In this document: piece after piece, positions 47,179 through 58,239 of the stretch
Layout of the letters: each line of letters opens with the position of its first letter
How positions within the stretch are numbered: the stretch's first letter is position 1
NCBI GenBank assembly: GCA_027924645.1
Contig: BSBN01000254.1
Coordinates: 10,682,001 to 10,746,000 of the forward strand
Reading direction: 5' to 3'
Source: Cunninghamia lanceolata
Lineage: Eukaryota > Streptophyta > Pinopsida > Cupressales > Cupressaceae
Length of the DNA stretch: 64,000 nt
The notes under the pieces: model-generated
Databases searched by the model: none
What the model was told of the DNA's origin: nothing
The model's input: the letters and a program-made list of their open reading frames with translations, nothing else
Translations under genes and position numbers: made by a program

Positions 47179-50106
47179 AGATTTGTGAGTCACAGTATTT
47201 CAAGGATTTGGAGAAGTATCATACCGGTTTAATAGCAATCACAATCGTTCAAGCGGCTGTTGTCTGATACTTGCAAGCTAGATGACAGAATGTTCTCCGA
47301 ACTATTAGAAAAATATAAGCGTGAGCTAACTGTCCTTAGTTTATAGGTTTTTCTTTTTCTTCTTCTTTGTTTTTTTGGGTGAATGGATTGGCTCTTCTGT
47401 TTTTCTTTGTATGTGACGAGAAGAAAAAAGTAAACTCTGGTATATAATAAATCGGTGGAAGCTTTTCTTTGGCTAATGGAGGACTGGTTCAAGTTTTATT
47501 CTCATCACAGCTGTTAGTTGTTGTGGCCATAGTTCCTAGGCCCTTATGGAAGAATCGTCATAGTTATATGTGAATCAATATGAAAATCCAGACTTATCTG
47601 AATACATTATGACAATATTATAACTGAATCTACAAACTGGCATGATTGCCCCTGAATTGCATGGTGCAATTTGTTTTGATTTTGTAAATGGCTACTTGTT
47701 TTCAGAGAAGCATAGCATTGTATGTTTGTTTGAATCTGTAAAAGTGCTTAACAAAATCCAGTTGCATGTGGTAAATCTTAATCAGCCGATACTTGTAAAA
47801 CAGCCGGCTGGTCAGACGTTGTTGATTTCTTTGACAAATCAGAGCATAATATTACTTGCATAATATTACTCCTGATAAAATAAGGATTGGGGTTTCAAAG
47901 ATAAATAGAATTACTTGCATAATATTAGTCCTTATGCTTCTGAAACTCGGGATATTCATTGTAATGTGGTTTCGTTCTACGCAAGATTTTGTTGTTTTTC
48001 TTGGGAAACAACTACAATAGTAGTGGTTACTTGGCATTCTGGCCCATCAGCAGTGCGGCATGCAGTTTTTTTATATTCATACAAATATTGGAGGCCATAT
48101 GATGTAAATCAATAATGATGACTTTCTATTCCAAAATAACTAAATTCTGTTGAAAAACTTGTGAAATTGTGCCAATGGTGTGTACTTTTAAGGATCACTT
48201 TAACTGATTGGACTCATCGCCAAGTATGCCCCGAAGAATTGAGCATAGCATTGGCCAAATACATAAAGTCTAGCGAACATTAGAGACTTTAAAAGGAGAA
48301 AAATTAGTATTATTATTGGTTTAAAAAGTATCGGTTCTCTAAATTCAATATTTAGTTTTATTTTTAAAATAATTAGTTATAAGATTAAGTGTGATTTTAA
48401 TTGTTTGTAATGATGAAATTTGTATATTTATGAAAAATCTTATTAAATTTTGAGTTTATTTTGGGAAAATGTCTTAATAAAATTACATATTAAAAATGGT
48501 GTAATCTTTTTTCAAGTTAGGTTTATTTTTCTATTCTTTACCTATTCCTATTTATACATATTCCTATACATCAAATAGTATGTTATCAATTTCTATATAC
48601 TTTTCCATACAATCTACGCTCATTGTGTCCTGCATATCTAGATATTTATTCTCTACATAGACATAGACATAAACATTCCTTAATCTCAAGTCAATTGCAT
48701 CGGCACAAGAGTGATCCAGTGCACCATGTATTTGACCCCTAAAATTTGAAAATTCAAATTCAAATTTGGTTGCCATTTCACTAGTCATTATGCATTGACC
48801 AAACACATGTTTGTGTTATTTATAGTTTTGTCCTTCTATTTAAAGATCTATGAATTTGATCACTAAAATTTGAAAATTCAAATTCAAATTTTGTTGACTC
48901 TACCATTTCACTAGTCATTATGCATCGACTAAACACATGCTCATGTTATTTATGGTTTTGTCCTATTTAAAGATCTTATTGGCATTCATTTAACATCCTC
49001 ATACCCCCAAGCATTATTTAGATCTCATTTGGGTTTCAAATATCATTCTCATTTAAGGTAGGAGTGTGTCATGCACACTTGAATTATAGCACCTAAAAAG
49101 CATCCAACTTTGCATCACATCATCCTTAGATATCTACATGATTTTCTTGTTACCTATCATCATTAGCATAACTATACAACTAGTTTATCCATGGCGGTTA
49201 ACCTAGGAGAACATGTTCATTAGTGATCTAACAAGCTCCGAAAGTTATTCTTAAATGTAGCTTATCCTAATTGAAAAATAGAGATCAGTGAATTAGAGAT
49301 TACAGCTTGATAAGTTGAAAGATCAAATTCATAGACCATAGAGTATAACTATGCTTATAGAAGTGATTTGGGATTGCTAATTGGATCTAGGAAAAGTTAT
49401 AGCCTACACAGAATCTAAAGTGAAGAACACATAGAGATCTATCATTTCTAGCCTCAATATAATTGATCTTCAATAGCACATCATATGTATTCTTCTTCAT
49501 CAAGCCTAGAGCTACATAAACCATCCATCACAATTAATTTCCTTGCTTGAAATTTATTTCTAAATTACACACTCCAAAAATGATCTTTTTATTTAATCTA
49601 TTCTAATTTATGCTAAGTTGTATGCATTTCATTTGATTAGCCTAGATTAAGTTTAAGGAAGGGTTATTCCTCTTTACATTTTCGTGAACCGATATACTCT
49701 TACACAACCTAGTTTCCCCTAGGATTTTACATAAATATTAGGATCTTCAAATTTCATATTTTTTTTATTTTTACATCTTATATTTCCAAATTTGATTCTC
49801 TTTTCATTTTTTAGCTTCATTGATATATTTTTACTTTAGGGTTTAGTGTGCTTATTTTTATATCATATCTTTTACTCACCCTACCCATCAACACATTAGC
49901 TTTAGGGTTTACATTTGCTCTTATTTTAGATTTAACATACTTATAGTTTTCTATTGTTTCTCATCTAAGAATGATTACCCTTTGACATATGTTTATACAA
50001 TGAGATACTCGTGATCCTAATCTTCCACTAAGAAGGAATACTTATCTAAACCCTAATACAGCTTCCCATTCTAACAATTATGATATCTTTAATGGTGCTC
50101 ATGTTG
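47179..50106. other. Distal right-arm stretch without a recognised gene
   Basis: Mirror of 1-2092 plus two extra segments absent on the left: about 48077-48490, and 48632-48964. The second is bounded by TGTCCT repeats (48626-48631 and 48959-48964). It contains two tandem copies (about 48738 and 48862) of a 124-base unit with AAATTTGAAAATTCAAATTC. At 47210-47342 frames reading like a protein tail follow the WRC stop. Confidence 0.6.
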
Positions 50107-50860
50107 AGACTCGCCTAGATGATTGAAATAAAACTATGGTCATGATTCATGTTTGGGTAAACAAAATTTTTCACTTACTTGAAAAGCTTTAATTGATGAA
50201 TTTACTCAAGAAAAATTTTACAGTTAATTAACACAATTTTTTTAAGACACTAGAGAGATGCCTTCATGACACATATATTTTACAAGATATGGGATCTTTA
50301 TTAAACCCTTTTAATGGTTTATCTTTTCATCCATTCTCTTATTCTAATAAAAACCCTGCTCTTACCACTTCCATGATCACCACCAGTATTAACCCTAGTG
50401 TCACTCATACTTCCATTGTTCCTAGCTCCTTCCTAATTGGCCATATTTCATAATATGTCTTTCCCCATGGTTACACTCATATGTTCATGATTTCTAGTAA
50501 CATCTCTAATCCATATAGCATCCCGCCTATATGTCACCCTTCTACTCGCATACTCACTAATTTTATACCCCACATTCATATATCGAGCACACTATTTCTC
50601 CTTTCCAACCTATTACTCATACTATTTTTCCATCTCACCCCATCACTAATGCTTCACATGAAGTGACCCATTGCAGTTATGATTACACCTCTCACCTCAC
50701 AACCCACTACACTTCCTCCATTATTTCACATACAACTAATACCACCATTGTCTCTACGTCTACTGTATATACACTATTATAAGAAGTGGAAAGTTGCTTA
50801 AAGAAGGGAGTAAAAGATAATATGAAGGATTCTAATGCTTGAAATCATTTACATCACACA
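50107..50860 (+). other. Low-complexity CT-rich retroelement leader-like DNA
   Basis: Pyrimidine-rich stretch (many CACTCATAC- and CATTC-type phrases) lying upstream of gypsy-like gag debris and probably its decayed N-terminal part. Its left-arm counterpart, if any, is outside the window. Confidence 0.4.
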
Positions 50861-51400
50861 ACTTTATCTTTTGATCTTATTACTTATCCACTACATGTAC
50901 AATTCATGGCTCCTAGATTTGAAGTATACAATGCAAAAGGAGATCCAATCATCCACATACAATGTTTTAAAACCTACACCAATTGATTTATCTATAATAT
51001 ATTAGCTAAGTTTTTTCCTCAAACCCCAAAGGACTATGCAATTTAATGTTTTTATTCATTACCTTAGAGAAATATCAAATGATTTGATGACCTTGCTACA
51101 AGTTTCTTACAATATTTTCGTATAAACATGGGGTTGAAGATAATGGTGAATGATCTTACTAGATGCATTCAACAAATTACTTAGCTAATAAATAATTATG
51201 TCATTCACTTTCATTATTTATGTTGTAAAATCAAACACAAATTTGATGATCATGAATTACAAATCATGCTTCTTGAGAGATTAGTTCCAATTATAAATAA
51301 TAATATGCACCTATGTAGCTTTACATATTTTAAAGATATGTCCTCACATTTGAAGAATCACGAGGCTAAATTGTTAGCATCCAACACATTAAAATAGGGA
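50861..51400 (+). pseudogene. Ty3/gypsy-type gag remnant
   Basis: Broken frames with Gag-like phrases in the right order: QFMAPRFEVYNAKGDP, then CFYSLP, IKxFDDLATSFLQYF, INNYVIHFHYL, LLERLVP and FKDMSSHLKNHEAKLLAS. The pattern (K-F-Y-G-DP, then FDDL, then FxxxF) follows plant gypsy Gag capsid proteins. Several stops and a frameshift; no knuckle or pol follows. Confidence 0.6.
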
Positions 51401-51739
51401 TCATCATCTCACTCATACTACCCTTCAATGTTTCAAAAGACATAATATTTTGAAGGGTAATGATATGAAAGAAAAATGTGAATAATTTTTTTACTACTTC
51501 CATCTTTCGTTCATTTAAGTGAAATACTTCTAGGAAACTTACAAAATTATGAGAATTTTCATTGTTCAAAAAAATTGTAGTGATAAATTGATCATTATTT
51601 TCCTAGTGTATATATTGGATTTGAATTAGCCAATTCCTAGTATTGGCTGGTGAAACAACACTAGCCAACCTCGGGAGTCAAAAGACTTGAATCCTCTCTT
51701 GAAATAAGGCTAAAATCCTCCCCAAGGCTACCAAATCAA

Positions 51740-52690
51740 GAGACTTTCAAGGAGATCTATTTTAATCAAGTAACAAGTTCTATAAACAGCTTCTACCCAA
51801 AAATATTTATCCAACCATGCATCACTTAGCATATTTTTGGCTCTTTCCATTAAAGTTCAGTTCATCCTTTTTGTAGCTGCATTATGTTAAGGTGTGTAAG
51901 CAGTAGTTTGTTGCCTTATGATACATGCATTCTTCAAAAACTAATCAAATTCCTTAGAGAAATATTCCTCTCCATTGTCAGAACTCAATACTTTTATTTG
52001 TCTTTTGCCTTATTGATGTTCATAAAATAAATCCATGTATATCTTGAAACATCATCAATGAAGCTCACAAAGTATTGAGATTTTTCAAAAGAATCATTAT
52101 CCACAAATCCAAACACACATGTATGAATAATATTTAATTTACTCTTTATTTTATTACTTCCTAAATGAAAAGATGCTCATTTTGGTTTCCCAAACACATA
52201 ATGCTCACAAAAATCAAAATACCCATCAAAATAGGAGAAATCGTCAAACATTTTTTTTATTCAACTAAAACAAAACTATACCTTGCCACATCCAACTATA
52301 GATTATGAATTTTGTCCCCAAGGTAGACATCACCTCCATCATATTCTTCATATGTCAAAAACCACTCCTTAGGAGGAGTCATGTGATAAGAGCATCTTAA
52401 GTTAACCAACTAGTGTTCATGGGAAACCATATCACATGAAGAAAATAAGGCTTCATCACTTGATTCTAAGGAATTTTCTATAGTGGAATCCCATAATTTC
52501 TTTATATTTCTAAATTCATTCTTAACATATCTTCTCTTTCTAAAATTCCAACACTTCACTCTATTCATTTTATCAAGATTTTTTGATCTACCATTAGACT
52601 TTTCTTTAGGCCCCTTATGTTCTCATTTGGATCCACCTCTTTGCTTGGACCTATTAGTGTGAAAATAGCTTTTACCTATCTACACTGACT
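51740..52690 (-). pseudogene. Ty1/copia zinc-knuckle, protease and integrase remnant
   Basis: Minus strand, in order: a degenerate zinc knuckle near 52530 (CWNFRKRRYVK); protease C-terminal part near 52360 (PPKEWFLTYEEYDGGDVYLGD); a pre-integrase phrase near 52200 (CEHYVFGKPK); integrase core near 52040 (FVSFIDDVSRYTWIYF) and near 51980 (the VLxxDNGEEYFSKEFD region); then a decayed TPQ-N region. Many stops. The Gag part of the same element probably lies at 63770-64000, separated by the insertion at 52701-63461. Confidence 0.8.
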
Positions 52691-52700
52691 AGGTCCTATT

Positions 52701-52994
52701 TTTTAGTGTATATATATTTCATATATATTGTAGAATTAGACATAAGCCTACTTAGGTGTGCCCTTACACAATCTTGACACATGTCAAGGTTGTTGGGTAG
52801 TTAAGGTTGTTAGGCGATTAGTTGAGGGGTCAACAAGTCTCCCACTAAACTAGCCACTCATACTAGTTTATAGAAGTCTTTCACTCAACTAACTAACTTT
52901 CATCTTTCACCTATATGTACTCTTCATTTAAACTATGAATATACTCCAGATTTGATACTTGCATTCATCTCATTGATCTTCGCTCATTTCTATA
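52701..52994 (+). repeat. 5' LTR of small-LTR element
   Basis: 294 bp; shares GTGTATATAT, CTTAGGTGTGCCCTTACA and CCTATATGTACTC with the 3' LTR. The expected initial TG has become TT; it ends TTCTATA. Confidence 0.85.
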
Positions 52995-53006
52995 TGGTAT
53001 TAGAGA
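52995..53006 (+). other. Primer-binding site, small-LTR element
   Basis: TGGTATTAGAGA directly after the LTR, one substitution from TGGTATCAGAGA. Confidence 0.75.
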
Positions 53007-53317
53007 AAACTGAGTTTTTTTGCTAGTTCATTTTGGAGTCATTGAAGTTTGCAGGCCATTGAAGATAGATCTACTTGTCTGTTGTCCTTAGCTGGTTTAT
53101 ATTGGAGGCATTACTATGTGAGGGTTTGGTCACCATTGTAGAGGTTGGCTATTCAGCTTTGTGGCCCTATTACAACCTGCCGACCTTCTACACACACCTC
53201 AAGTGCTCTACTTGGTGATTGCTTTAAGGCATTGACTAGGGCATTTGTTGTTCGACACCACAATCTAAACAAGCCTCATGACCTCTATTTTCTTTGTTTA
53301 GGCATTCATGGCCAGAC
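53007..53317 (+). other. 5' interior of small-LTR element
   Basis: Short leader-like interior before the nested insertion. A 86-codon frame at 53145-53405 crosses into the nested LTR and is therefore not a gene. Confidence 0.6.
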
Positions 53318-53322
53318 CAACC

Positions 53323-55688
53323 TGGTGATGATATTTTCACACCATTTCAAAATTCTGATGAGTGTAAAGGTTCCTATTCCTACTGTTCTTTGGAGAGAGC
53401 ATTAGATTCTCCTATCGCAATAATGTGTCACCGTAAGGGATGGCTTTCCAAATACACAGCCTTTGTAAAGAAAGAAAATTCAATAATAGAGGGCAATCTT
53501 TTCAATAAAGGAGGAAGGCACTCCAAAAGCTTCACTGTACACCAACTCCTTAAATAAGGACTCAGCCATGAAATGAACTACAGTAGATGGAAGACATAAG
53601 TTGTAAGTGAAGGTGTAGTGAAAGTAATGAACACTAGTAATCTAGTCATATTATGCATCTTAAGGATTAAGGCACTGTATAAATAAGTTAGGAATGCACG
53701 ATGGTATATGAAGTAGAGAACAACTAAAACTTGGTCATTTACATCTGAATCATAATATAGGCTGCAGTAACAACTATATATTGAAGATGTCAAGATATGA
53801 GGAGTGCCTAATAATGGAAACATGGTTCATTAAGAGATGGCACTGCTTATACCATGTAGGATCAAGCGTTCAAACAATTTCAACACAACAATACAAAATC
53901 TTAACACCTTCCGTCGAAGCATAGCACCAGAGCTTGTAGCAAAAGAGATGAAGAAACAGATGCAAGCCATTCTAAGTGTCTTAGTTGATATATAGTGAAT
54001 GCAGCAACAGTTTTGGCACAACCTCATAAATTTGAACGCTGCCATGGAGAGGTCAGTTCCAAATCAAGGTTCCAGTGAATAAAGTGCCATGAACATTCAA
54101 AAGTTGAACAGATCAAAAGAGGCTACGGAAGCCACCACGTGGTTGAAGTAGAATTAAAAGAGAATGTTTCTCAAAATTTAGTGGAGAGTGACACTTGTCG
54201 GCACCCACGGCAATCAAGAAAAATTTAAAGTCATATGAAATGCTCCACATGGTGCAAGCATTAGAAAGAGAAAAAGCAGGATGCGGAAGCAGCCACGTGG
54301 TGGAGTCCACGCATAGGAGAAACAATACTTTATCTCATTTAATTAAATGCATCAAATGTGTCACGGGATTTTATAAGAGGTTGAGGCTTCAATATAAGTT
54401 TCTTATTAGATACATATTAAATGGTGGGGCCCTTTTCATATGGAGCTAAATATTTTAATTAAGTTGCATTAAGGATCTTCATGGGAATTTTGAGGGAACT
54501 ACTTGAGCATTTTCAAAAGAAATTAAGAGGCTGTAGAAGCCATCACGTGGCTGCAGCAGAATTAAAAGAAAGGAAATCAAGAAACTTGCGGAGGCTGCCA
54601 AATGGAGGCACCCGAACGCCTTTAAAAGCAGCTCAAAATTCAGCTTAAGCCACCATGTCGAGCAGCCCGTGCACATGGAAATAATAATGTTTTCTTTCAT
54701 TCTAGATTGCATCATTTCTTATTAGATTAAATGCTGGGACCCTTTCATAAGTTGAATATTTTATTATGCCTCTATGAAGCCACATAAAAGTTTAGCTTTT
54801 AAAAATAAAGATTTATCTTTATTCAAATACGACGTGGGGCAAAATATTAAAGTGAGACTTTATTACAATGCAAATTATGATTCATGAGAGATAAAAGATG
54901 AAACCCTAAAATATGAGCAGCAATGTTTTCATTTTCATGAGCAAGCTATAGGAAGTAGCGGGAGTTTCCTTTCATGACACAAAGATGCATTATTAGTGCC
55001 AGATATAGCCATGGGGGAAACAGAAATAGAAGTTCAGTTTCAAATTATGGATTTGTTGCCATATTTGGTGGTGCATTTTGTGGATTCAGTTGTAGATTTT
55101 TAGAGAAACAGTTTAGATTTTGTTGGGTATTTCAAGCTATAAATGGACAGCTGAGACATAGAGATAAGGGTTCTTCAGACACATTCGTAGTTCTATATTT
55201 TTCTATAGATCAGAGATTTAAGAGCAGCAATAGATTTTCTTTATGCCTTTGCAATTCTTCCTTATGAGAATGTAACAGTCATTTTGTGCAGCAACTTTTG
55301 CCTCTGTAACTGATCATTCAAATAATGAGATGGTGTTCTGTGCATATTGGATATCTCTATTTCTTGCTTCTAATTTCTCTGTTTCTCTGCCTCTGTTTAA
55401 TATGTTTTAAAATTGAGTTTTAATCATGCATATTTTTCTCTTTAAATCCAGTTAAATCTTTCAAAGTTAGACACTGTGCAACTAATTGTTTCAAATCTAG
55501 CGGATCGCCTTAGTATTAGGTCTTTGATTTTCTGCAATCTTGTTTCCTTTTGACCCTTTTCTCAAACCCCATTGAAGAACAAAAGAGCCAGCTTCCTTAA
55601 AATCTTGAGGTCACTCTGAGGAGCATTCCCATGTCTCAGAGTTTCCCATGTTGCTACTGGATTACACCCACAGACCTATGCATCAACA
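53323..55688 (+). repeat. 5' LTR of LARD-like element 2
   Basis: 2366 bp. Contains an internal partial duplication: phrases GGCTGNNGAAGCCANCACGTGG and AGCAGAATTAAAAGA recur near 54120, 54280 and 54535. CACGTG (G-box core) occurs in these repeats at about 54137, 54293 and 54545. A CTATAAATGG box near 55136 is a candidate TATA. Confidence 0.9.
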
Positions 55689-55693
55689 GTTTT

Positions 55694-55712
55694 TGGCACG
55701 CCCGGTGGGACC
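55694..55712 (+). other. Primer-binding site of LARD-like element 2
   Basis: TGGCACGCCCGGTGGGACC, five bases after the 5' LTR. Similar sites are known in plant gypsy elements; an Arg-type tRNA is possible but not assigned. Confidence 0.75.
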
Positions 55713-56019
55713 AGATTCAAAGACTTGACTCTTTGTTTTCACTGAATCCTTGCCCTGCATTCTGTGGTTTTGATGGAAAATCATAGAAATATCTGCTCAT
55801 AGGAGCATGAATCATCCATTTGGTGACTCTACTGGTGGATCTTTCTTGAATCTTTGCCCTGCAGATCATGGCAGCCCCTGGTATATATGTACACCTGAAT
55901 ATTCAAAGAGATCTACCCTTTGTGACTTGGGACTCAAGTCCTCTTGTCCTCTAGCAATAGGGTCAAGTTCCTGACACAGTTTGGAAGGCATTGCCTCACT
56001 TTCTAGGAGATGGCTCTAT

Positions 56020-57655
56020 TTGCCCTACAGATCACATTCAAGATGTTGCAAATCTATGCTCTGTTCATAATGTCACGACTGAAAATCATGCTCTCTTGTT
56101 GCTTGCGTCTTCGCTTAAGGGCAAAGCAAAATAATGGTACAGAAGCTTGTAACTTGGTTCAATCACTAGATGGGATTAGCTTGGTGGGCACATCTACAAT
56201 CAATTCAGAGACAGGACAGATGTCAGCACTCTCACCCAGAACCTCATTACAATCAAGAGGCATCCTATGGAGCCCATACATGATTTCAATTCAAGATTTG
56301 ACAAGGTATGGAAAAAAATTTCTATAGACCTGAGGCCCCCTCTAGTCTTTGCTTTCTTGTATTATTTAAAGGCTTTAGACCCTGAGATCTCTATCATGAT
56401 ACAATCTTTGGGGGGCAAAACTTTGCCACAGTCATATGATCTTGCCATTAAGGCTGAAAGTAGCCTCATATTGTCTGGTAAACTGCCTCCTCTGCCCTTA
56501 GAACAGATGATGCCTCATGCAAATAGCTTGTCTCATGCCCTTTCTTGTAACCAGATGCATACAAATTTTAGTCCACCCACCCTCCCTGCTGATTTGACAA
56601 ATCATGAGGAGATGAGTGCTATGAAAGAACTAATTAAAACCCTCTCTTATGAGATCAATGAGTTAAAAGGTCAAGCTATGTACCCTATTGATCCATATGT
56701 CATGCCTCCAAATCTTTATGAACTGCCATACCAATGTGATCTTATTACAGAAAAAATCCTTCCTCATAATGAGAGAATGCCCAATTGTCTTGAAAATTAT
56801 CCTCTACAAGCTCCCATAGTGGCAAATCAACCTATAGAAGCCATTGACCAGGTTCTCTGTCACTTTAACATTCAAGAAGAATCAAGTATCAAGAATCAAA
56901 TTATAAGCAAGAAAGTGGCTCCTGTGTGTCCTTCTGGTTACCAGCATCAAGTATATGTGGCAAAGGAAGATCCAGAGTTACTGTCAAATCTTAAATCAGA
57001 TTCAGAAGATGCTTATGAGGTGAGGTTTCTAGAAGCTGAAAAGTACTAGGTCCATGGTGATGAACAGTCTGTGTCTGATTTTGAGGAAGTTACAAATGAC
57101 ATCATACCAGATGAGTGTCTTTATTTCAGCCATGAAGCTTCACATTTTAAGGAGGAAGACACAGAGATGCATGAGCAACACTTGGAGCATGATGAAGATT
57201 TGTTCTCACTTTTGCAACAAGGATATTAGCTACTAAATGAGGAAGATCTTGTAATTGAGAAAGTGCAAGGTTCATTTGTAAGGTTTGTAGCAGATCATGG
57301 AGAAAATGTTGAAATAGAGGAAGATTCAAGAGCTGATTTGTTTACTATTTTTGCAAATGGTTATTGTCTTCTTCTTGATGAAGTTTCACCTCTACAAAAT
57401 GATGAGATTCAGAGAGACATTTGCCACAGAGAAGAGCCACATATGATGTCACAAACAGAGTTAGATTCTACACATTTCTTCTTGCATGAAGGGATCCCAA
57501 TCAGATTCAGGACTGTTCTTGGCAGCTTTGTTACTTGTCAACTAGATCTTGATGCTATTATGGATCATCATTCTGATGAAGAGTCAACAAAAGAGGTCAG
57601 TGATAAGTTTCTGGTGGTAGAAGTTTTTAAATGCAAACAGACGAAAGAGTTTTAG
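56020..57655 (+). pseudogene. Gypsy-type Gag with acidic tail, LARD-like element 2
   Basis: Gag begins near 56020 in one frame (DHIQDVANLCSVHN) and breaks near 56130. It resumes in the frame of 56267-57049 with IKRHPMEPIHDFNSRFDKVW, YYLKALDPEISIMIQSLGG and YDLAIKAESSLI, all Gag capsid phrases. The same frame continues after a stop at 57047 and another near 57227 to 57655, giving a long acidic tail (EEDTEMHEQHLEHDEDL; ADLFTIFANGYCLLLDEVS). No knuckle or enzyme domain. Layout matches 29319-27553: Gag, then acidic tail, in one frame. Confidence 0.75.
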
Positions 57656-58239
57656 TGTTTTCTTTTCCCTCCCCACCCTCCACTGAAATAGGGACAACAT
57701 GATGACCAACATGACTGGTGTTTTGAAGCAAAGAAAGAATCTCCTGAGTGCAGAGAAGTAAAAAGGTACAAAATATTGTTGTATTTCTTCATACAATTTA
57801 TCTGGTTTATTTTCAATTTGATGTGGATAAATTAGAGACAGATAATTAGATTTGGTAGTTGCCTTGCTGTTCTGGTGAATGGATATGTTCCTGTATGTTT
57901 CAGTTGTTAGTAATTTGGCTTTAATGTTCATAATAACCTACGACAATAGCATTAGTTTCAGTTTCAGTTAGTTTTGTTTTCAATAAGTCTCAGCTGCAAA
58001 GCAGAATATTGGATCTGGTCGGTCTCAGTGGTTCAGCCTGCCTCAGTATCTCAGATTTAATGATCAGTAGACAATGATCTGTCAGTTTCGAGCTTAGATG
58101 GATCTTCTTTTTCCATGAATGTTTTAGACTCAGACATGTGACTCTATTGCCCAATGAATAGGCCTCCAGTCTGCGTAGCCAAAGTTTTTTCTAGGGTTCG
58201 GAGTGGGCAGGCCCATTCGCCTAGTTAGTCACCAAGAAC
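57656..58239 (+). other. 3' untranslated interior of LARD-like element 2
   Basis: Non-coding; as in element 1 there is no classical polypurine tract directly before the 3' LTR, only GGTTCGGAGTGGGCAGG about 20-45 bases upstream. Confidence 0.5.

Larger units (their letters stand above)
22812..50106. repeat. Right arm of giant inverted repeat, with one later insertion
   Basis: Inverted copy of 1-19022. Without the 24901-32441 retrotransposon and its target duplication it is about 19.7 kb. It carries the same genes and the same older retroelements in mirrored order and orientation. Homology at the inner end stops in a tandem array near 22812. At the outer end it stops only because the partner runs out of the window at base 1, so sequence beyond 50106 may still belong to the palindrome. 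Confidence 0.95.

Noticed and set aside
50040..50065. Telomere-like TAAACCCTAA
   Set aside because: Single occurrences only, no tandem TTTAGGG array.
1..50106. Explanation as assembly artefact (fold-back read or joined haplotypes)
   Set aside because: About 4% divergence, private indels, a private 7.5-kb insertion with its own target duplication and a unique 3.8-kb spacer argue against it; not fully excludable without reads.
53145..53405. 86-codon ORF
   Set aside because: Crosses the border between the small-LTR element and the nested LTR at 53323, so it is not a real gene.
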